NCBI RefSeq assembly: GCF_040822085.1
Contig: NZ_CP162006.1
Location: 3,410,001-3,474,000 of the forward strand
Length of the DNA stretch: 64,000 nt
Reading direction: 5' to 3'
DNA from: Rhodoferax sp. WC2427
GTDB lineage: Bacteria > Pseudomonadota > Gammaproteobacteria > Burkholderiales > Burkholderiaceae_C
Below are positions 35,123 through 42,506 of the stretch, in pieces (position 1 is the stretch's first letter; every line of letters starts with the position of its first letter). Below the pieces are notes generated by a model. It had not been told where the DNA came from. It made no database searches and saw nothing but the letters and a program-made list of their open reading frames with translations. A program made the translations under genes and the position numbers.

Positions 35123-36994
35123 ATGAGCCTCGAACGAGAAGCGACCTGCGCCCATTCGGACCCGCAAGAGGTCGACAACCAAAAGAATCAATCACCTGTG
35201 GCAAACATCGCTGAGCTTTACAGCACTCCCTTGCCATCACCGCGCACGGGACCGCTTTACAACGCCTTTTCCTATCCAACGAAAATCTCACCCGAGGTGA
35301 TCGCCGTCTTTATCGCGGCACATACAAAGCCGGGCGCGACTGTTCTCGACGCATTCGCAGGAAGCGGAACCACAGGGCTCGCGACACTGCTATGCGATCG
35401 TCCCACCGATGAGATGCGGCGCATGGCCGACGCGCTTGGAATCAAACCAAAGTGGGGACCGCGCACCGCCCATCTTTTCGAGATCGGCACCTTGGGCTCG
35501 TTCGTCTCAGAAACTCTCTGCCGCCCACCAGAGCCGGAGACATTCGCAGCGGCGGTCAATGAGCTGTGCCGGCGCGCCGAAGAAAAGCTCTCCTGGCTAT
35601 ATGAGGCGAAGGACGCGAGCGGCTCTCCCGGAACGCTGCGCCACATGATCTGGTCCGAAGTGCTCGTTTGCCCGCACTGCGGCAACGAAGTCTCGTTGTG
35701 GGATGCGAGCGTGAAGACAAAGCCACTGAGCATGTCGGACACTTTTCGCTGCAAGAGCTGCCGAAAGCAGGTCGCGGTCGGAGCCTGCGAGCGAGCGCTT
35801 GAGTCATCCCTAGACGCATTTGGACGCAAGCAACTTACAAAGAAGCGCGTGATCGCGCGGGTGCATGGCCGGACCGGGTCGGCCAAATGGCAGCGGCCAC
35901 CCACGCCCGAAGACCATGAAGTCCTCGCGCGAATCGCCAAAGCGAGACCGCCGAAGTCCGCTCCCAACGCCGATCTTGTTTGGGGCGAGCTGCGCCGCAC
36001 GGGCTATCACGTCGGCATCGAGAAGCTTCATCACTTCTACACGAAGCGCAACTTCATCGCGATGGCGGCCCTTTTCGATCTCGTCGCCGATTTCCCAGAG
36101 GACGTGCGCGACGCATTGCGACTCCTAGTCCTGAGCTACAACTCGAGCCACTCGACGCTCATGACCCGCGTGGTTCTCAAAAAGGGGCAGAGCGACTTCG
36201 TTCTCACGGGGTCGCAAAGCGGCGTGCTCTACATCAGCGGACTGCCGGTGGAGAAGAACATTCTCGAAGGCGTGCGGCGCAAGTCCAAAGCGTTCATCGA
36301 TTCCTTCCACATGCTCCATGGCAGCAGAAGCACGGTTGTCGTCCACAACGGCACCAGTGAAAGCATGTCGCTAAAACCTCATTCGGTGGACTATGTCTTT
36401 ACGGACCCACCTTTCGGCGCCTACATCCCCTACGCGGAACTCAATCAGATCAACGAACATTGGCTTGGAAAGACCACTGACCGCGCACGCGAAGTGATCG
36501 TGAGTCCCTCGCAATCCAAAGGCGTGTCGGAATATGGAGCCATGATGGCGAGCGTCTTCAAGGACATTTCGCGCGTGCTTAAACCAGAGGGCTTGGCGAC
36601 GGTAGTGTTTCACTCTGCGCATTCGGAGGTATGGCGGGCGCTTGCGCAGGCCTACGTGGCTGCTGGCTTCACCGTCGAAGCCACGAGCGTCTTGGACAAG
36701 ATTCAAGCGAGCTTCAAACAGGTCGTCTCCACCGTTTCGGTCAAAGGCGATCCATTGTTGTTGCTGTCGAAGCGCTCTCCTGATCGGGCAGTTGGCAAGA
36801 CGAGTTCCAAGATCGCAGCGGAAGTGATCCGAGGTGCCGGCAATAGCTCGCTGTCTGATCCGCAATTGCTCTATTCGCAATTCGTCGGCAAGTGCTTGCA
36901 GCTTGGCTGTGACGTTGAGATGGACGCCAAGGCCTTCTATGCCCTTGCGCGCGCAGAGGTCAGTTCGGGCCGCAGGCCCTCCGCAGACCGATGA
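35123..36994 (+). CDS. DNA amino-methyltransferase with zinc-ribbon insert
   Basis: A 623-aa S-adenosylmethionine-dependent DNA methylase (N4-C or N6-A). Motif I is VLDAFAGSGTTGLATLL at residues ~74-90, and the catalytic motif IV is TDPPFGAYIPYAEL near 427-440. Between them lies a long insert with CPHCG (~183) and CKSC (~209), a likely zinc ribbon and target-recognition region. The C-terminal part has the core strand GLATVVFHSAHSEVWRAL. The layout recalls the adenine-specific methylases with DUF1156-like features rather than a simple type II enzyme. It is the first large gene of the operon and overlaps the next by 4 bp. Confidence 0.85.
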   Translation: MSLEREATCAHSDPQEVDNQKNQSPVANIAELYSTPLPSPRTGPLYNAFSYPTKISPEVIAVFIAAHTKPGATVLDAFAGSGTTGLATLLCDRPTDEMRRMADALGIKPKWGPRTAHLFEIGTLGSFVSETLCRPPEPETFAAAVNELCRRAEEKLSWLYEAKDASGSPGTLRHMIWSEVLVCPHCGNEVSLWDASVKTKPLSMSDTFRCKSCRKQVAVGACERALESSLDAFGRKQLTKKRVIARVHGRTGSAKWQRPPTPEDHEVLARIAKARPPKSAPNADLVWGELRRTGYHVGIEKLHHFYTKRNFIAMAALFDLVADFPEDVRDALRLLVLSYNSSHSTLMTRVVLKKGQSDFVLTGSQSGVLYISGLPVEKNILEGVRRKSKAFIDSFHMLHGSRSTVVVHNGTSESMSLKPHSVDYVFTDPPFGAYIPYAELNQINEHWLGKTTDRAREVIVSPSQSKGVSEYGAMMASVFKDISRVLKPEGLATVVFHSAHSEVWRALAQAYVAAGFTVEATSVLDKIQASFKQVVSTVSVKGDPLLLLSKRSPDRAVGKTSSKIAAEVIRGAGNSSLSDPQLLYSQFVGKCLQLGCDVEMDAKAFYALARAEVSSGRRPSADR

Positions 36995-39075
36995 AGCAAG
37001 CTCGCCAGCCACTGCCTGCTGGCCACGCGCCAGATATGGAGCGCCGCAAACGCTTGGGCCAATACTTCACTGGTGTGGGCCTCGGCCGAATCCTTGCCGC
37101 GCTGGCCCAAGCGGAGAAGGCAGAGAGCATCATCGATCCAATGGCTGGATCAGGCGATCTGCTGGCTTCATGCCTGGAAATTGGCGCAGCTCCGGCATCG
37201 ATCGTGGGCATCGAAATCGACCGCGCCGCCAGAGACGTGTGCTCAAACCGATTGCCGCAGGCCGACTGCATTCTTGGCAGCGCTTTCGACTCAGACACCA
37301 TCTCGCGCCTGCCAAAGACGGAGTGGGACTTGGTGATTGGCAATCCACCCTACGTCCGATATCAGTCGTTCTCAGACAAGTCGGAGATTGACCACTTTCT
37401 TCCGAGCGCGATGCAAATTCGGACCGGGCTGCTGCAGACCTTGCCAAGGCTCTCTGCTCTCGATGCAGAGGACAAACGCCTCTTCGCGCACCTCATAAGC
37501 GGCTACTCCGGCCTGTCCGACCTGGCCGTTCCCTCCTGGATTCTTTGTGCCGGCCTCGTAAAGCTTGGTGGCCGCTTGGCGTTGGTAGTGCCTGAGTCTT
37601 GGCTGACGCGGGACTACGCGACGATCGTGCACTACCTGCTGTTCCGCTGGTTCGACATTGAGTTCGTCGTGGAAGACGAGCACGCCTCTTGGTTCGACGA
37701 CGCTCAGGTCAAGACGACGCTCATCGTGGCTAAGCGGGTGAAGCGGCGCGCATCGGCCCTAGTGCGAGCAGACAGCTCCACCTACTGCCATATCTTAATC
37801 TCCGCCGCTGCGGCCAGCCCGGAAAGTCCCATTGGGAGGATCGCACTCGCAGGAGGATCGAGCCCAGAAAGAGATTTCGCTAAGCAAGCGCGTTCGTGGC
37901 TTCGAAATGGCGCTAGCCATCCCACAGGCCTCGCCCGCGCGCGTCCCGCGTCGATGAAGCTCGCATGCAGAAACATGGTTGCCGCCGCCTCCAGGCAAAA
38001 ATGGTTCGCAGCTATCGGCGAAACAGGTAGCCAAGCGTCGGAAGGCATCTACGTCTCTCACGAGATTCATGATTGGCTTACCCGCCAGGGCATCGCCCCA
38101 TCCTTCGCCACGTTCGAGTCGCACGGCGTGGCTGTTGGTCAGGGCCTGCGCACCGGAGCCAATGGCTTCTTCTACGCCGACGGCGTGCGCTCGTCAGGGC
38201 ACATAGCGCTGTCCTTTTCTGGCCCGCTGGCGGGATTGGTCGCGCGGGCACCAGATAGCGTCGCTCGGCCCGTCATTCGCCGGCAATCTGAGCTTCCGGC
38301 GGGCTTCGCCGTCTCTCCTGAGCTCGCCACGGGCTGGGCGCTGGACCTCAGACAGCACGCGCTCCCGGAGGACTTGGGCGAAGCCGACATGTTCCCATCG
38401 GTCTATGAACGCATGCCCGAGTCAATTGCGGCGGTAGTTCGGGCGGCAGGCCAGGCCAACTTCGGCACTGACGTCAAGCCGCAAAAGGTTTGGAACCTCA
38501 CCGCCGTCTCTCCGAACATCAGGCCTGCGGCTCGCGGCATGCCGCCGCGCCATTGGTACATGTTGCCCGACTTTGCGGCGAGGCATTTGCCGGACGTTCT
38601 GTTGGCGCGAGTGAATTCATCCACCCCGACGGCCTACTTGAACAAGGCTCGGCAATGCCTCATCGACGCAAATTTTTCGACGATGTGGACTTTGCCGCTC
38701 AGCAAGTGGAACGCAGCAGCTTTGCTCGCTTTCATGAACAGCGCGTGGGCGCAGGCGGTCATCGAAACGTCGGGAGCAGTCATGGGCGGCGGCGCCCTGA
38801 AAGTGGAAGCCGCGCACCTGCGGCGCTTCCCAGTTCCAGCGTTCAATGAAGAGCAGCTTTGCAAACTCTCACGGCATGGCGACGAGCTCGCTGCCAAGGC
38901 CGAACACGCAGAAGCGGAAGCGTCGCTGAACAGCATCAACGCCATCGTGGCCGAAGTTCTCGGGTGCGATGGCGAAGGAATCAAGGAATTGCGGCAAATC
39001 GCGCGCGGGGGACAGGAAAGACGCGCGAAACACAACACAAAAAAGGGGGGACAAGATGGTGGTGAAGTATGTTGA
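36991..39075 (+). CDS. N6-adenine DNA methyltransferase (NPPY), TaqI/Eco57I-like
   Basis: 694 aa. RRKRLGQYFTGVGLGRILA at ~18-36 is the usual entry of N6 methylases (GQYFTP-like). Motif I is IIDPMAGSGDLLAS at ~47-60, and the catalytic motif IV is LVIGNPPYVRYQSF near 114-127. VPESWLTRDYATIVHYLLF is the conserved strand region after it. The second half should be a target-recognition domain (LRRFPVPAFNEEQL resembles type I/IIG specificity domain ends). No nuclease motif is seen in it. It overlaps the upstream gene by 4 bp and the downstream gene by 20 bp. Confidence 0.87.
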   Translation: MKQARQPLPAGHAPDMERRKRLGQYFTGVGLGRILAALAQAEKAESIIDPMAGSGDLLASCLEIGAAPASIVGIEIDRAARDVCSNRLPQADCILGSAFDSDTISRLPKTEWDLVIGNPPYVRYQSFSDKSEIDHFLPSAMQIRTGLLQTLPRLSALDAEDKRLFAHLISGYSGLSDLAVPSWILCAGLVKLGGRLALVVPESWLTRDYATIVHYLLFRWFDIEFVVEDEHASWFDDAQVKTTLIVAKRVKRRASALVRADSSTYCHILISAAAASPESPIGRIALAGGSSPERDFAKQARSWLRNGASHPTGLARARPASMKLACRNMVAAASRQKWFAAIGETGSQASEGIYVSHEIHDWLTRQGIAPSFATFESHGVAVGQGLRTGANGFFYADGVRSSGHIALSFSGPLAGLVARAPDSVARPVIRRQSELPAGFAVSPELATGWALDLRQHALPEDLGEADMFPSVYERMPESIAAVVRAAGQANFGTDVKPQKVWNLTAVSPNIRPAARGMPPRHWYMLPDFAARHLPDVLLARVNSSTPTAYLNKARQCLIDANFSTMWTLPLSKWNAAALLAFMNSAWAQAVIETSGAVMGGGALKVEAAHLRRFPVPAFNEEQLCKLSRHGDELAAKAEHAEAEASLNSINAIVAEVLGCDGEGIKELRQIARGGQERRAKHNTKKGGQDGGEVC

Positions 39076-42000
39076 AGCGCAGGGCAAGGCTTTCCTGAAG
39101 GAAGCCAGCGACCTCATCCGTGAAGGCAAGGCGGAGGATGTGCTGCGGCACGCGCTCTCAGCCAAGCTGCCGTTGATGTTCCCCGACCAGCCTTGGTGGA
39201 CCAAGGCTCACGTCACCGGGACGGAGTCGTTGGCAAAGTTCCACGAGCTCGGGGCCAAGAAGCATGGCTTCGTCGATGTGCTCGTGGGCGCCACCGTGAT
39301 CGAATACGAGAGGGACTTGCACGCGCTGGGCACCTTCGCGCACGGCCTCCATCAGGTGAAGCAATACTGTGCTGGCCAGCTCAACGCGGGGACGCCTCGC
39401 GACCTGCTCGTTGGCGTGCTCTCCGACACTGTCCGATGGCATGCGTTCGGCATTTCGGAGGTCAAGGATATTTCGACCGTCGCTGGCGCCACCAGCTACG
39501 GCCCGGAGCACATCGAGCTCACCGAGATCGAATCATGCGACCTGTCAGCGGCAGGCGATGTCGAAGCGAAGAAACTCGGGGCGTTTTTGGTTCGCCATCT
39601 TGGGCGCGAAGGTGGCCGCTTGCTGGCCGCGCTCACTCTGGCGAAAGACTTGGGATTCAATAGCCCATTCTGTCAGGCCCATGTCCAGCCAATTGACGCG
39701 CTTGTGGACCACGCGTTCGCCCATGACCCGACCTATGCCAGCTTGATCACAAAGCTTTGGACAGACTTCGTTTCATACCTGGGCGGGGACGCCGCTGCCG
39801 GCAAGTTCGACAAAGGCTCGTATGTCGGGGAGCTATACATCCTCACGCTCGCCAAGCTCATTTGCGCCAACGTTCTGAACGGGAGGGCTTTGATCAGCGA
39901 CGACGCAGAGTTGCAAGCGATCTTGGACGGCTCGTTCTTCAAAGCTCGTGGGCTGCCCAACCTCGTTGAATACGACTATTTCGGCTGGCTCAACGCCAGT
40001 CCCTACGTGAGCGACTTGGTCGCCGTTGCGCGCGATCTTCAAAACGACCTTCGCGCCTACGACTTCGAATCGTCCCCCGCCGAGGATCTTTTCGGCACTC
40101 TCATGGCGCAGTTGGCGGCCCGCTCGCAACGACTTCTGCTTGGGCAGGAATGGACCCCTTCATGGCTCGCCGGCAAGCTTGTCGAGCATGTCATGTCGGC
40201 GCTCCCCGAGGGACAACAGCCGCGCTTCGTCGATATGTGCTGCGGATCGGGAGCGATGGTCGTGGAGACGGTGAAGCGCGCTCAACAGCGCCTTCGCGCT
40301 GCTGGCCGAATTCCAGGCGACCCCGCTGCGCTTAGCGAACTCGCGACTGCGATCACCGCATTCGACATCGACCCATTGGCTGTGATGCTTGCCAAGGTTG
40401 GCTGGGTGCTGGCCAGCAAGGATTGGCTCGCCGCCGGGCATGAGGCGCAGATTCCCGTCTATCACGCGGACTCGCTGTTTGCGAACACTCCGGTGACAAA
40501 GGTGTTCAGCGCGACCGGAGAAGAGCAGCGCAAGCTCAAACTCGACACGGAAGAAGTCCAACTCCCCCAGTTTTTGATCACGGCATCGAACCAGACCTTG
40601 TTCGACGCCCTGCTCTCGCGTGGCTATGACATGGCGATGAGCAGCGCGGCGGCAGCGAGCACGACGCTCACGGACAAAGACATCGAGACGATGGTGGATG
40701 CGGTTTTGACCGACACCGGGGTCGCGCTAGCCATCGACGAAAGGGCCGCATCAATCGAGTTCTGCAAGAAGTTGCTGAAAGCGCTGGAGAAACTGCAACG
40801 CGCTGGACGCAATGGCATCTGGGCATTCGTGCTGCGAAATAGCTTCCGGCCAGCTCTCGTCGCAGGACGCTTCAACGGAGTGGTGACGAACCCGCCATGG
40901 CTGGCTCTCAGCAAGATCGCGAGCAACCCCTATCAGAACGCATTGAAAGCCAAGTCGGAGCTCCACGGCATCAAAGCGCCAGGCTCTTCGCATTTGCATG
41001 TGGAAATCGCAACCATCTTCCTCTTGCACGCCATTGAACGCTATTTGACTCCGGGGGCGGTGATCGGATGCATCCTGCCGGACACGGTGCTCAACGGGTC
41101 GCACCACGAGCCATTCCGCTCGGCCGGCTACCTCACCGCGAGCAAGCCTGTGCAATTCGCTCCTGGCGAGATATGGAAGATTGCCAACCAGACGTTCAAG
41201 AACGAAGCGATTGTGCTTTTTGGTTCCAAGTCGCATCCCGGCGGCGCCACGACTTTCGTGGGACGGGACGTGAGCAGAACATCAGAGACTGCGACGACTT
41301 ACCACATCGTCAAGTCCAACGGCCGCACTGCATGGACGACCACGCTACCTGCTGCACCGGCCGTGAAAGTTGCGACCAAGAAGTCCATCGGGCCGCTGTT
41401 TCGACAAGGCGCCGACGTGATGCCGCGCGGCATCGTTTTTCATGCGACGACAAAGAACGGCGCGGGTTGGAACTTGATGCCAATCAACGCCGGCTCGCCC
41501 TTCTACTTCCTCAGATCGGACGGCCATCGGCTTAAAGATTTCGCACTGACTGCAAACGGCGTTAGCGACCAGGTGATGTTCGACGTGCTGATCTCAAAGC
41601 ATCTGGCTCCCTATGAGCTCGCCGCCGGCGCCAAAGGACTTTTGCCATTTCAATACGGGACGGGCGGGTGGGAGCCTCGCACAGGACCGGGGATCGCTGC
41701 GCTTGGCGGAGCGACAGGTGGCGCGATCAAAGCTGCCTTGACCGCCATCAACGAGAGCGTCGATGAATTCTTCGAGACGGTGGACACGGACCGCAAAAAG
41801 CTGTCTGGCCAAGGCTGGACCGGCCAGGACTGGCTGGTGTTCGCCTCGGCGGGCGGCAAGCTGCCATGCGCCGCGTATGTGCGCGGCGACCAGATACCTT
41901 GCGACAAGACTGTCATCGACCAGACGCTTTATTGGGGGCGCGTTGCGACCGAGGACGAGGCAATCTACATCACCGCGTTGATAAACAGCCAAGCCGTCAT

Positions 42001-42298
42001 CGAGGTCATCAAGGCGCACCAGCCACGCGGAGCCTTTGGCGAACGCCATATCCACAAGTTGGCATTCGATCGAACCCCGGCTTTTGACGTGGCAAACCCA
42101 GACCACCGAGCGATCGTTAATGCAGCCAAAGCGTTGCTATCCGAATGGGCCACCCGACGCACGCAACCTGACATGCAACCCATGCTCTCGCCTCAGAAGC
42201 ACATGATCACGCGACGGACGAAAATTCGAGCGGCGCTTGAGCAACTGCCTGGCTGGGACGCCTACCAAGAGGCATGCGCCAACCTCTATGGTGTTTGA
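39056..42298 (+). CDS. Large methylase with N-terminal nuclease-like domain (type IIG/ISP-like)
   Basis: 1080 aa. The N-terminal ~110 residues contain GFVDVLVGATVIEYERDL at ~71-88, the context of the PD-(D/E)xK domain fused to type IIG/ISP enzymes, but the expected Lys of E-x-K is Glu (IEYE). The nuclease may therefore be inactive or use another residue. The methylase core has FVDMCCGSGAMVV (~391) and the catalytic VVTNPPWLALSKI (~609). The remainder would be target recognition (GAFGERHIHKLAFDRTP near the end). ATG 39056 follows AAGGGGGGAC; it overlaps the previous gene by 20 bp. Alternative reading: a third methylase with a structural N-domain. Confidence 0.82.
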   Translation: MVVKYVEAQGKAFLKEASDLIREGKAEDVLRHALSAKLPLMFPDQPWWTKAHVTGTESLAKFHELGAKKHGFVDVLVGATVIEYERDLHALGTFAHGLHQVKQYCAGQLNAGTPRDLLVGVLSDTVRWHAFGISEVKDISTVAGATSYGPEHIELTEIESCDLSAAGDVEAKKLGAFLVRHLGREGGRLLAALTLAKDLGFNSPFCQAHVQPIDALVDHAFAHDPTYASLITKLWTDFVSYLGGDAAAGKFDKGSYVGELYILTLAKLICANVLNGRALISDDAELQAILDGSFFKARGLPNLVEYDYFGWLNASPYVSDLVAVARDLQNDLRAYDFESSPAEDLFGTLMAQLAARSQRLLLGQEWTPSWLAGKLVEHVMSALPEGQQPRFVDMCCGSGAMVVETVKRAQQRLRAAGRIPGDPAALSELATAITAFDIDPLAVMLAKVGWVLASKDWLAAGHEAQIPVYHADSLFANTPVTKVFSATGEEQRKLKLDTEEVQLPQFLITASNQTLFDALLSRGYDMAMSSAAAASTTLTDKDIETMVDAVLTDTGVALAIDERAASIEFCKKLLKALEKLQRAGRNGIWAFVLRNSFRPALVAGRFNGVVTNPPWLALSKIASNPYQNALKAKSELHGIKAPGSSHLHVEIATIFLLHAIERYLTPGAVIGCILPDTVLNGSHHEPFRSAGYLTASKPVQFAPGEIWKIANQTFKNEAIVLFGSKSHPGGATTFVGRDVSRTSETATTYHIVKSNGRTAWTTTLPAAPAVKVATKKSIGPLFRQGADVMPRGIVFHATTKNGAGWNLMPINAGSPFYFLRSDGHRLKDFALTANGVSDQVMFDVLISKHLAPYELAAGAKGLLPFQYGTGGWEPRTGPGIAALGGATGGAIKAALTAINESVDEFFETVDTDRKKLSGQGWTGQDWLVFASAGGKLPCAAYVRGDQIPCDKTVIDQTLYWGRVATEDEAIYITALINSQAVIEVIKAHQPRGAFGERHIHKLAFDRTPAFDVANPDHRAIVNAAKALLSEWATRRTQPDMQPMLSPQKHMITRRTKIRAALEQLPGWDAYQEACANLYGV

Positions 42299-42506
42299 AT
42301 CCACTGAGCGTTGACCATAACTGGCACCGGAGAGCAGCGGCTCGCAGGCTCTCCGCCAAGCTCGTTTTCGATGCCGCGCGTAACTTGCCGTTACGATTGA
42401 GCAGGCGCTGAGCCTCACGCCCATGCTGACGACCCCCCCTGGGAAGGGATGGTGGACAGCGGGCCGAAGCTTGGCTCAACAAAAATCAGAACGACCAGGG
42501 GGTCAC
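42299..42506. promoter_or_regulatory. Gap before the ATPase gene with two hairpins
   Basis: This is the only sizeable break in the defence operon. It holds two inverted repeats: GGAGAGC/GCTCTCC (42329-42354, 12-nt loop) and CGTAAC/GTTACG (42379-42395, 5-nt loop). Neither has a U-tract. They may attenuate or process the transcript so that the ATPase is made at a different level, or the gap may carry its own promoter; I see no strong boxes. Confidence 0.4.
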
